From: Crossaster papposus
Lineage: Eukaryota; Echinodermata; Asteroidea; Velatida; Solasteridae
Reading direction: 5' to 3'
DNA length: 64,000 nucleotides
NCBI GenBank assembly: GCA_037893245.1
Contig: JBAIAA010001616.1
Span: 1-64,000, forward strand
The first letter of the stretch is position 1, and every line of letters begins with the position of its first letter. The position numbers were made by a program, and so were the translations under genes. This document shows positions 41,339 to 54,120 of the stretch, piece by piece. The notes beneath the pieces are model-generated. The model was not told the origin of the DNA. It saw nothing but the letters and a program-made list of their open reading frames with translations, and made no database searches.

Positions 41339-43854
41339 TTTAACTCGAGGGCTTGTTCCCACATCATGTGTTTATTTCTTATGCACACTTCTTTCCCTTT
41401 ACATATTTCTTATGCACACTTCTTTCCCTTTACATATTTCTTATGCACACTTCTTTCCCTTTACATGTTTAACTCGAGGGCTTGTTCCCACATCATGTGT
41501 TTATTTCTGATGCACACTTCTTTCCCTTTACATATTTATTATGCACACTTCTTTCCCTTTACATATTTCTTATGCACACTTCTTTCCCTTTACATATTTC
41601 TTATGCACACTTCTTTCCCTTTACATATTTCTTATGCACACTTCTTTCCCTTTACATATTTCTTATGCACACTTCTTTCCCTTTACATATTTCTTATGCA
41701 CACTTCTTTCCCTTTACATATTTCTTATGCACACTTCTTTCCCTTTACATATTTCTTATGCACACTTCTTTCCCTTTACATATTTCTTATGCACACTTCT
41801 TTCCCTTTACATATTTCTTATGCACACTTCTTTCCCTTTAGATATTTCTTATGCACACTTCTTTCCCTTTACATATTCATTATGCACACTTCTTTCCCTT
41901 TACATATTTCTTATGCACACTTCTTTCCCTTTACATATTTCTTATGCACACTTCTTTCCCTTTATTATTTCTTATGCACACTTCTTTCCCTTTACATATT
42001 TCTTATGCACACTTCTTTCCATTTACATATTTCTTATGCACACTTCTTTCCCTTTACATATTTCTTATGCACACTTCTTTCCCTTTACATATTTCTTATG
42101 CACACTTCTTTCCCTTTATTATTTCTTATGCACACTTCTTTCCCTTTACATATTTCTTATGCACACTTCTTTACCTTTACATAATTCTTATGCACACTTG
42201 TTTCCCTTTACATATTTCTTATGCACACTTCTTTCCCTTTACATATTTCTTATGCACACTTCTTTCCCTTTATATATTTCTTATGCACACTTCTTTCCCT
42301 TTACATATTTCTTATGCACACTTCTTTCCCTTTACATATTTAACTCGAGGGCTTGTTCCCACATCATGTGTTTATTTCTTATGCACACTTCTTTCCCTTT
42401 ACATATTTAACTCGAGGGCTTGTTCCCACATCATGTGTTTATTTCTTATGCACACTTCTTTCCCTTTACATATTTCTTATGCACACTTCTTTCCCTTTAC
42501 ATATTTCTTATGCACACTTCTTTCCCTTTACATATTTAACTCGAGGGCTTGTTCCCACATCATGTGTTTATTTCTTATGCACACTTCTTTCCCTTTACAT
42601 ATTTCTTATGCACACTTCTTTCCCTTTACATATTTCTTATGCACACTTCTTTCCCTTTACATATTTCTTATGCACACCTCTTTCCCTTTATTATTTCTTA
42701 TGCACACTTCTTTCCCTTTACATATTTCTTATGCACACTTCTTTCCCTTTACATATTTCTTATGCACACTTCTTTCCCTTTACATATTTCTTATGCACAC
42801 TTCTTTCCCTTTACATATTTCTTATGCACACTTCTTTCCCTTTATATATTTCTTATGCACACTTCTTTCCCTTTACATATTTCTTATGCACACTTCTTTC
42901 CCTTTACATATTTAACTCGAGGGCTTGTTCCCACATCATGTGTTTATTTCTTATGCACACTTCTTTCCCTTTACATATTTAACTCGAGGGCTTGTTCCCA
43001 CATCATGTGTTTATTTCTTATGCACACTTCTTTCCCTTTACATATTTCTTATGCACACTTCTTTCCCTTTACATATTTTGTATGCACACTTCTTTCCCTT
43101 TACATATTTAACTCGAGGGCTTGTTCCCACATCATGTCTTTATTTCGTATGCACACTTCTTTCCCTTTACATATTTCTTATGCACACTTCTTTCCCTTTA
43201 CATATTTCTTATGCACACTTCTTTCCCTTTACATATTTTTTATGCACACTTCTTTCCCTTTACATATTTCTTATGCACACTTCTTTCCCTTTACATATTT
43301 CTTATGCACACTTCTTTCCCTTTACATATGTCTTATGCACACTTCTTTCCCTTTACATATTTCTTATGCACACTTCTTTCCCTTTACATATTTCTTATGC
43401 ACACTTCTTTCCCTTTACATATTTCTTATGCACACTTCTTTCCCTTTACATATTTCTTATGCACACTTCTTTCCCTTTACATATTTCTTATGCACACTTC
43501 TTTCCCTTTACATATTTCTTATGCACACTTCTTTCCCTTTACATATTTCTTATGCACACTTCTTTCCCTTTACATATTTCTTATGCACACTTCTTTCCCT
43601 TTACATATTTCTTATGCACACTTCTTTCCCTTTACATATTTCTTATGCACACTTCTTTCCCTTTACATATTTCTTATGCACACTTCTTTCCCTTTACATA
43701 TTTCTTATGCACACTTCTTTCCCTTTACATATTTCTTATGCACACTTCTTTCCCTTTACATATTTCTTATGCACACTTCTTTCCCTTTACATATTTCTTA
43801 TGCACACTTCTTTCCCTTTATTATTTCTTATGCACACTTCTTTCCCTTTACATA
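41339..43854 (+). repeat. Mixed spacer-dense block
   Basis: Type B spacers at 41339, 41468, 42339, 42406, 42535, 42911, 42978 and 43107, separated by 3, 27, 1, 3, 11, 1 and 3 units, then 23 units to the type A spacer at 43,855. The CTTTAGATAT change at 41,841 recurs at 44,946, 50,816 and 54,432. Four 30-bp TTTATTATTTC units lie near 41,963, 42,118, 42,690 and 43,820. The two 1-3 unit doublets (42,339 and 42,911) are an early version of the pair at 46,222 and 46,948. Confidence 0.85.
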
Positions 43855-44634
43855 TTTAACTCGAGGGCTTGTCCCGACATCATGTGTTTATTTCTTATGC
43901 ACACTTCTTTCCCTTTACATATTTCTTATGCACACTTCTTTCCCTTTACATATTTCTTATGCACACTTCTTTCCCTTTACATATTTCTTATGCACACTTC
44001 TTTCCCTTTACATATTTCTTATGCACACTTCTTTCCCTTTACATATTTCTTATGCACACTTCTTTCCCTTTACATATTTCTTATGCACACTTCTTTCCCT
44101 TTACATATTTCTTATGCACACTTCTTTCCCTTTACATATTTCTTATGCACACTTCTTTCCCTTTACATATTTCTTATGCACACTTCTTTCCCTTTACATA
44201 TTTCTTATGCACACTTCTTTCCCTTTACATATTTCTTATGCACACTTCTTTCCCTTTACATATTTCTTATGCACACTTCTTTCCCTTTACATATTTCTTA
44301 TGCACACTTCTTTCCCTTTACATATTTCTTATGCACACTTCTTTCCCTTAACATATTTCTTATGCACACTTCTTTCCCTTTACATATTTCTTATGCACAC
44401 TTTTTTCCCTTTACATATTTCTTATGCACACTTCTTTCCCTTTACATATTTCTTATGCACACTTCTTTCCCTTTACATATTTCTTATGCACACTTCTTTC
44501 CCTTTACATATTTCTTATGCACACTTCTTTCCCTTTACATATTTCTTATGCACACTTCTTTCCCTTTACATATTTCTTATGCACACTTCTTTCCCTTTAC
44601 ATATTTCTTATGCACACTTCTTTCCCTTTACATG
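43855..44634 (+). repeat. Type A spacer with a 24-unit block
   Basis: A type A spacer followed by 24 units and the ACATGTTT-preceded spacer at 44,635. It carries CCCTTAACAT at 44,350 and a private TTTTTTCCC change at 44,403. It is the upstream neighbour of the duplicated block at 44,635; the matching stretch before 54,121 is four units shorter. Confidence 0.85.
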
Positions 44635-47600
44635 TTTAACTCGAGGGCTTGTTCCCACATCATGTGTTTATTTCTTATGCACACTTCTTTCCCTTTACAT
44701 ATTTCTTATGCACACTTCTTTCCCTTTACATATTTCTTATGCACACTTCTTTCCCTTTACATATTTCTTATGCACACTTCTTTCCCTTTACATATTTCTT
44801 ATGCACACTTCTTTCCCTTTACATATTTCTTATGCACACTTCTTTCCCTTTACATATTTCTTATGCACACTTCTTTCCCTTTACATATTTCTTATGCACA
44901 CTTCTTTCCCTTTACATATTTCTTATGCACACTTCTTTCCCTTTAGATATTTCTTATGCACACTTCTTTCCCTTTACATATTCATTATGCACACTTCTTT
45001 CCCTTTACATATTTCTTATGCACACTTCTTTCCCTTTACATATTTCTTATGCACACTTCTTTCCCTTTATTATTTCTTATGCACACTTCTTTCCCTTTAC
45101 ATATTTCTTATGCACACTTCTTTCCATTTACATATTTCTTATGCACACTTCTTTCCCTTTACATATTTCTTATGCACACTTCTTTCCCTTTACATATTTC
45201 TTATGCACACTTCTTTCCCTTTCATATTTCTTATGCACACTTCTTTCCCTTTACATATTTCTTATGCACACTTCTTTACCTTTACATAATTCTTATGCAC
45301 ACTTCTTTCCCTTTACATATTTCTTATGCACACTTCTTTCCCTTTACATATTTCTTATGCACACTTCTTTCCCTTTATATATTTCTTATGCACACTTCTT
45401 TCCCTTTACATATTTCTTATGCACACTTCTTTCCCTTTACATATTTCTTATGCACACTTCTTTCCCTTTACATATTTCTTATGCACACTTCTTTCCCTTT
45501 ACATATTTCTTATGCACACTTCTTTCCCTTTACATGTTTAACTCGAGGGCTTGTTCCCACATCATGTGTTTATTTCTTATGCACACTTCTTTCCCTTTAC
45601 ATATTTCTTATGCACACTTCTTTCCCTTTACATATTTCTTATGCACACTTCTTTCCCTTTACATATTTCTTATGCACACTTCTTTCCCTTTACATATTTC
45701 TTATGCACACTTCTTTCCCTTTACATATTTCTTATGCACACTTCTTTCCCTTTACATATTTCTTATGCACACTTCTTTCCCTTTACATATTTCTTATGCA
45801 CACTTCTTTCCCTTTACATATTTCTTATGCACACTTCTTTCCCTTTATTATTTCTTATGCACACTTCTTTCCCTTTACATATTTCTTATGCACACTTCTT
45901 TCCATTTACATATTTCTTATGCACACTTCTTTCCCTTTACATATTTCTTATGCACACTTCTTTCCCTTTACATATTTCTTATGCACACTTCTTTCCCTTT
46001 ATTATTTCTTATGCACACTTCTTTCCCTTTACATATTTCTTATGCACACTTCTTTACCTTTACATAATTCTTATGCACACTTCTTTCCCTTTACATATTT
46101 CTTATGCACACTTCTTTCCCTTTACATATTTCTTATGCACACTTCTTTCCCTTTATATATTTCTTATGCACACTTCTTTCCCTTTACATATTTCTTATGC
46201 ACACTTCTTTCCCTTTACATATTTAACTCGAGGGCTTGTTCCCACATCATGTGTTTATTTCTTATGCACACTTCTTTCTCTTTACATATTTAACTCGAGG
46301 GCTTGTTCCCACATCATGTGTTTATTTCTTATGCACAATTCTTTCCCTTTACATATTTCTTATGCACACTTCTTTCCCTTTACATATTTCTTATGCACAC
46401 TTCTTTCCCTTTACATATTTAACTCGAGGGCTTGTTCCCACATCATGTGTTTATTTCTTATGCACACTTCTTTCCCTTTACATATTTCTTATGCACACTT
46501 CTTTCCCTTTACATATTTCTTATGCACACTTCTTTCCCTTTACATATTTCTTATGCACACTTCTTTCCCTTTATTATTTCTTATGCACACTTCTTTCCCT
46601 TTACATATTTCTTATGCACACTTCTTTCCCTTTACATATTTCTTATGCACACTTCTTTCCCTTTACATATTTCTTATGCACACTTCTTTCCCTTTACATA
46701 TTTCTTATGCACACTTCTTTCCCTTTATTATTTCTTATGCACACTTCTTTCCCTTTACATATTTCTTATGCACACTTCTTTCCCTTTACATATTTCTTAT
46801 GCACACTTCTTTCCCTTTACATATTTCTTATGCACACTTCTTTCCCTTTACATATTTCTTATGCACACTTCTTTATCTTTATATATTTCTTATGCACACT
46901 TCTTTCCCTTTACATATTTCTTATGCACACTTCTTTCCCTTTACATATTTAACTCGAGGGCTTGTTCCCACATCATGTGTTTATTTCTTATGCACACTTC
47001 TTTCCCTTTACATATTTAACTCGAGGGCTTGTTCCCACATCATGTGTTTATTTCTTATGCACACTTCTTTCCCTTTACATATTTCTTATGCACACTTCTT
47101 TCCCTTTACATATTTCTTATGCACACTTCTTTCCCTTTACATATTTAACTCGAGGGCTTGTTCCCACATCATGTGTTTATTTCTTATGCACACTTCTTTC
47201 CCTTTACATATTTCTTATGCACACTTCTTTCCCTTTACATATTTCTTATGCACACTTCTTTCCCTTTACATATTTCTTATGCACACTTCTTTCCCTTTAC
47301 ATATTTCTTATGCACACTTCTTTACCTTTACATATTTCTTATGCACACTTCTTTCCCTTTACATATTTCTTATGCACACTTCTTTCCCTTTACATATTTC
47401 TTATGCACACTTCTTTCCCTTTACATATTTCTTATGCACACTTCTTTCCCTTTACATATTTCTTATGCACACTTCTTTCCCTTTACATATTTTGTATGCA
47501 CACTTCTTTCCCTTTACATATTTCTTATGCACACTTCTTTCCCTTTACATATTTCTTATGCACACTTCTTTCCCTTTACATATTTCTTATGCACACTTCT

Positions 47601-48532
47601 TTCCCTTTACATATTTCTTATGCACACTTCTTTCCCTTTACATATTTCTTATGCACACTTCTTTCCCTTTACATATTTCTTATGCACACTTCTTTCCCTT
47701 TACATATTTCTTATGCACACTTCTTTCCCTTTACATATTTCTTATGCACACTTCTTTCCCTTTACATATTTCTTATGCACACTTCTTTCCCTTTACATAT
47801 TTCTTATGCACACTTCTTTCCCTTTACATATTTCTTATGCACACTTCTTTCCCTTTACATATTTCTTATGCACACTTCTTTCCCTTTACATATTTCTTAT
47901 GCACACTTCTTTCCCTTTACATATTTCTTATGCACACTTCTTTCCCTTTACATATTTCTTATGCACACTTCTTTCCCTTTACATGTTTAACTCGAGGGCT
48001 TGTTCCCACATCATGTGTTTATTTCTTATGCACACTTCTTTCCCTTTACATATTTCTTATGCACACTTCTTTCCCTTTACATATTTCTTATGCACACTTC
48101 TTTCCCTTTACATATTTAACTCGAGGGCTTGTTCCCACATCATGTGTTTATTTCTTATGCACACTTCTTTCCCTTTACATATTTCTTATGCACACTTCTT
48201 TCCCTTTACATATTTCTTATGCACACTTCTTTCCCTTTACATATTTCTTATGCACACTTCTTTCCCTTTACATATTTCTTGTGCACACTTCTTTCCCTTT
48301 ACATATTTCTTATGCACACTTCTTTCCCTTTACATATTTAACTCGAGGGCTTGTTCCCACATCATGTGTTTATTTCTTATGCACACTTCTTTCCCTTTAC
48401 ATATTTAACTCGAGGGCTTGTTCCCACATCATGTGTTTATTTCTTATGCACACTTCTTTCCCTTTACATATTTCTTATGCACACTTCTTTCCCTTTACAT
48501 ATTTCTTATGCACACTTCTTTCCCTTTACATA
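44635..48532 (+). repeat. Large duplicated block, copy 1
   Basis: Type B spacers at 44635, 45537, 46222, 46289, 46418, 46948, 47015, 47144, 47986, 48115, 48337 and 48404, separated by 28, 21, 1, 3, 16, 1, 3, 26, 3, 6 and 1 units, then 3 units to 48,533. Every spacer recurs 9,486 bases downstream. Shared markers include CTTTAGATAT (44,946), CTTTCATATTTC near 45,230, CACAATTC near 46,335 and TTATCTTTATATA near 46,873. Changes missing from copy 2 include CTTGTGC at 48,281. Confidence 0.92.
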
Positions 48533-49786
48533 TTTAACTCGAGGGCTTGTTCCCACATCATGTGTTTATTTCTTATGCACACTTCTTTCCCTTTACATAT
48601 TTCTTATGCACACTTCTTTCCCTTTACATATTTCTTATGCACACTTCTTTCCCTTTACATATTTCTTATGCACACTTCTTTCCCTTTACATATTTCTTAT
48701 GCACACTTCTTTCCCTTTACATATTTCTTATGCACACTTCTTTCCCTTTATATATTTCTTATGCACACTTCTTTCCCTTTACATATTTCTTATGCACATC
48801 TCTTTCCCTTTACATATTTAACTCGAGGGCTTGTTCCCACATCATGTGTTTATTTCTTATGCACACTTCTTTCCCTTTACATATTTCTTATGCACACTTC
48901 TTTCCCTTTACATATTTTGTATGCACACTTCTTTCCCTTTACATATTTAACTCGAGGGCTTGTTCCCACATCATGTCTTTATTTCTTATGCACACTTCTT
49001 TCCCTTTACATATTTCTTATGCACACTTCTTTCCCTTTACATATTTCTTATGCACACTTCTTTCCCTTTACATATTTTTTATGCACACTTCTTTCCCTTT
49101 ACATATTTCTTATGCACACTTCTTTCCCTTTACATATTTCTTATGCACACTTCTTTCCCTTTACATATGTCTTATGCACACTTCTTTCCCTTTACATATT
49201 TCTTATGCACACTTCTTTCCCTTTACATATTTCTTATGCACACTTCTTTCCCTTTACATATTTCTTATGCACACTTCTTTCCCTTTACATATTTCTTATG
49301 CACACTTCTTTCCCTTTACATATTTCTTATGCACACTTCTTTCCCTTTACATATTTCTTATGCACACTTCTTTCCCTTTACATATTTCTTATGCACACTT
49401 CTTTCCCTTTACATATTTCTTATGCACACTTCTTTCCCTTTACATATTTCTTATGCACACTTCTTTCCCTTTACATATTTCTTATGCACACTTCTTTCCC
49501 TTTACATATTTCTTATGCACACTTCTTTCCCTTTACATATTTCTTATGCACACTTCTTTCCCTTTACATATTTCTTATGCACACTTCTTTCCCTTTACAT
49601 ATTTCTTATGCACACTTCTTTCCCTTTACATATTTCTTAGGCACACTTCTTTCCCTTTACATATTTCTTATGCACACTTCTTTCCCTTTACATATTTCTT
49701 ATGCACACTTCTTTCCCTTTACATATTTCTTATGCACACTTCTTTCCCTTTATTATTTCTTATGCACACTTCTTTCCCTTTACATA
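48533..49786 (+). repeat. Spacer trio and 26-unit tail after duplicated block copy 1
   Basis: Type B spacers at 48,533, 48,817 and 48,946 are separated by 8 and 3 units and followed by 26 units to the type A spacer at 49,787. A CACATCTC unit precedes 48,817. The third spacer has ATGTCTTT in place of ATGTGTTT, as at 43,107 and 52,841. At 52,645-52,841 the same arrangement has an additional spacer with a one-unit gap, so one form has gained or lost a 67-bp spacer-plus-unit pair. Confidence 0.85.
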
Positions 49787-50504
49787 TTTAACTCGAGGGC
49801 TTGTCCCGACATCATGTGTTTATTTCTTATGCACACTTCTTTCCCTTTACATATTTCTTATGCACACTTCTTTCCCTTTACATATTTCTTATGCACACTT
49901 CTTTCCCTTTACATATTTCTTATGCACACTTCTTTCCCTTTACATATTTCTTATGCACACTTCTTTCCCTTTACATATTTCTTATGCACACTTCTTTCCC
50001 TTTACATATTTCTTATGCACACTTCTTTCCCTTTACATATTTCTTATGCACACTTCTTTCCCTTTACATATTTCTTATGCACACTTCTTTCCCTTTACAT
50101 ATTTCTTATGCACACTTCTTTCCCTTTACATATTTCTTATGCACACTTCTTTCCCTTTACATATTTCTTATGCACACTTCTTTCCCTTTACATATTTCTT
50201 ATGCACACTTCTTTCCCTTAACATATTTCTTATGCACACTTCTTTCCCTTTACATATTTCTTATGCACACTTCTTTCCCTTTACATATTTCTTATGCACA
50301 CTTCTTTCCCTTTACATATTTCTTATGCACACTTCTTTCCCTTTACATATTTCTTATGCACACTTCTTTCCCTTTACATATTTCTTATGCACACTTCTTT
50401 CCCTTTACATATTTCTTATGCACACTTCTTTCCCTTTACATATTTCTTATGCACACTTCTTTCCCTTTACATATTTCTTATGCACACTTCTTTCCCTTTA
50501 CATG
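49787..50504 (+). repeat. Type A spacer with a 22-unit block, third related block
   Basis: The same construction as 40,621-41,338 with the same length (718 bases), including CCCTTAACAT at 50,220. It is preceded by the 30-bp TTTATTATTTC unit and one normal unit, as are five other right-domain type A spacers. Confidence 0.85.
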
Positions 50505-53464
50505 TTTAACTCGAGGGCTTGTTCCCACATCATGTGTTTATTTCTTATGCACACTTCTTTCCCTTTACATATTTCTTATGCACACTTCTTTCCCTTTACA
50601 TATTTCTTATGCACACTTCTTTCCCTTTACATATTTCTTATGCACACTTCTTTCCCTTTACATATTTCTTATGCACACTTCTTTCCCTTTACATATTTCT
50701 TATGCACACTTCTTTCCCTTTACATATTTCTTATGCACACTTCTTTCCCTTTACATATTTCTTATGCACACTTCTTTCCCTTTACATATTTCTTATGCAC
50801 ACTTCTTTCCCTTTAGATATTTCTTATGCACACTTCTTTCCCTTTACATATTCATTATGCACACTTCTTTCCCTTTACATATTTCTTATGCACACTTCTT
50901 TCCCTTTACATATTTCTTATGCACACTTCTTTCCCTTTATTATTTCTTATGCACACTTCTTTCCCTTTACATATTTCTTATGCACACTTCTTTCCATTTA
51001 CATATTTCTTATGCACACTTCTTTCCCTTTACATATTTCTTATGCACACTTCTTTCCCTTTACATATTTCTTATGCACACTTCTTTCCCTTTCATATTTC
51101 TTATGCACACTTCTTTCCCTTTACATATTTCTTATGCACACTTCTTTACCTTTACATAATTCTTATGCACACTTCTTTCCCTTTACATATTTCTTATGCA
51201 CACTTCTTTCCCTTTATATATTTCTTATGCACACTTCTTTCCCTTTACATATTTCTTATGCACACTTCTTTCCCTTTACATATTTCTTATGCACACTTCT
51301 TTCCCTTTACATATTTCTTATGCACACTTCTTTCCCTTTACATATTTCTTATGCACACTTCTTTCCCTTTACATGTTTAACTCGAGGGCTTGTTCCCACA
51401 TCATGTGTTTATTTCTTATGCACACTTCTTTCCCTTTACATATTTCTTATGCACACTTCTTTCCCTTTACATATTTCTTATGCACACTTCTTTCCCTTTA
51501 CATATTTCTTATGCACACTTCTTTCCCTTTACATATTTCTTATGCACACTTCTTTCCCTTTACATATTTCTTATGCACACTTCTTTCCCTTTACATATTT
51601 CTTATGCACACTTCTTTCCCTTTACATATTTCTTATGCACACTTCTTTCCCTTTACATATTTCTTATGCACACTTCTTTCCCTTTATTATTTCTTATGCA
51701 CACTTCTTTCCCTTTACATATTTCTTATGCACACTTCTTTCCATTTACATATTTCTTATGCACACTTCTTTCCCTTTACATATTTCTTATGCACACTTCT
51801 TTCCCTTTACATGTTTAACTCGAGGGCTTGTTCCCACATCATGTGTTTATTTCTTATGCACACTTCTTTCCCTTTACATATTTCTTATGCACACTTCTTT
51901 CCCTTTACATATTTCTTATGCACACTTCTTTCCCTTTACATATTTAACTCGAGGGCTTGTTCCCACATCATGTGTTTATTTCTTATGCACACTTCTTTCC
52001 CTTTACATATTTCTTATGCACACTTCTTTCCCTTTACATATTTCTTATGCACACTTCTTTCCCTTTACATATTTCTTATGCACACTTCTTTCCCTTTACA
52101 TATTTCTTGTGCACACTTCTTTCCCTTTACATATTTCTTATGCACACTTCTTTCCCTTTACATATTTAACTCGAGGGCTTGTTCCCACATCATGTGTTTA
52201 TTTCTTATGCACACTTCTTTCCCTTTACATATTTAACTCGAGGGCTTGTTCCCACATCATGTGTTTATTTCTTATGCACACTTCTTTCCCTTTACATATT
52301 TCTTATGCACACTTCTTTCCCTTTACATATTTCTTATGCACACTTCTTTCCCTTTACATATTTAACTCGAGGGCTTGTTCCCACATCATGTAATTATTTC
52401 TTATGCACACTTCTTTCCCTTTACATATTTCTTATGCACACTTCTTTCCCTTTACATATTTCTTATGCACACTTCTTTCCCTTTACATATTTCTTATGCA
52501 CACTTCTTTCCCTTTACATATTTCTTATGCACACTTCTTTCCCTTTACATATTTCTTATGCACACTTCTTTCCCTTTATATATTTCTTATGCACACTTCT
52601 TTCCCTTTACATATTTCTTATGCACATCTCTTTCCCTTTACATATTTAACTCGAGGGCTTGTTCCCACATCATGTGTTTATTTCTTATGCACACTTCTTT
52701 CCCTTTACATATTTAACTCGAGGGCTTGTTCCCACATCATGTGTTTATTTCTTATGCACACTTCTTTCCCTTTACATATTTCTTATGCACACTTCTTTCC
52801 CTTTACATATTTTGTATGCACACTTCTTTCCCTTTACATATTTAACTCGAGGGCTTGTTCCCACATCATGTCTTTATTTCTTATGCACACTTCTTTCCCT
52901 TTACATATTTCTTATGCACACTTCTTTCCCTTTACATATTTCTTATGCACACTTCTTTCCCTTTACATATTTTTTATGCACACTTCTTTCCCTTTACATA
53001 TTTCTTATGCACACTTCTTTCCCTTTACATATTTCTTATGCACACTTCTTTCCCTTTACATATGTCTTATGCACACTTCTTTCCCTTTACATATTTCTTA
53101 TGCACACTTCTTTCCCTTTACATATTTCTTATGCACACTTCTTTCCCTTTACATATTTCTTATGCACACTTCTTTCCCTTTACATATTTCTTATGCACAC
53201 TTCTTTCCCTTTACATATTTCTTATGCACACTTCTTTCCCTTTACATATTTCTTATGCACACTTCTTTCCCTTTACATATTTCTTATGCACACTTCTTTC
53301 CCTTTACATATTTCTTAGGCACACTTCTTTCCCTTTACATATTTCTTATGCACACTTCTTTCCCTTTACATATTTCTTATGCACACTTCTTTCCCTTTAC
53401 ATATTTCTTATGCACACTTCTTTCCCTTTATTATTTCTTATGCACACTTCTTTCCCTTTACATA
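50505..53464 (+). repeat. Recombinant partial copy of the large block
   Basis: Type B spacers at 50505, 51376, 51814, 51943, 52165, 52232, 52361, 52645, 52712 and 52841. The left part follows 44,635-45,975 (TTTAGATAT at 50,816, TTTATTATTTC near 51,686, TTCCATTT near 51,743). The part from 51,814 follows 47,986 onward at an offset of 3,828, including the CTTGTGC change (48,281 and 52,109). About 2.0 kb of the full block is missing at a junction between 51,743 and 51,814. The spacer at 52,361 has a private ATGTAATTA end. Confidence 0.88.
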
Positions 53465-54120
53465 TTTAACTCGAGGGCTTGTCCCGACATCATGTGTTTA
53501 TTTCTTATGCACACTTCTTTCCCTTTACATATTTCTTATGCACACTTCTTTCCCTTTACATATTTCTTATGCACACTTCTTTCCCTTTACATATTTCTTA
53601 TGCACACTTCTTTCCCTTTACATATTTCTTATGCACACTTCTTTCCCTTTACATATTTCTTATGCACACTTCTTTCCCTTTACATATTTCTTATGCACAC
53701 TTCTTTCCCTTTACATATTTCTTATGCACACTTCTTTCCCTTTACATATTTCTTATGCACACTTCTTTCCCTTTACATATTTCTTATGCACACTTCTTTC
53801 CCTTTACATATTTCTTATGCACACTTCTTTCCCTTTACATATTTCTTATGCACACTTCTTTCCCTTTACATATTTCTTATGCACACTTCTTTCCCTTAAC
53901 ATATTTCTTATGCACACTTCTTTCCCTTTACATATTTCTTATGCACACTTCTTTCCCTTTACATATTTCTTATGCACACTTCTTTCCCTTTACATATTTC
54001 TTATGCACACTTCTTTCCCTTTACATATTTCTTATGCACACTTCTTTCCCTTTACATATTTCTTATGCACACTTCTTTCCCTTTACATATTTCTTATGCA
54101 CACTTCTTTCCCTTTACATG
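53465..54120 (+). repeat. Type A spacer with a 20-unit block, fourth related block
   Basis: A type A spacer and 20 units ending at the ACATGTTT-preceded spacer at 54,121. CCCTTAACAT at 53,898 shows the shared origin with 40,621, 43,855 and 49,787, and two units are missing between that marker and the next spacer. This is the last type A spacer in the window. Confidence 0.85.
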
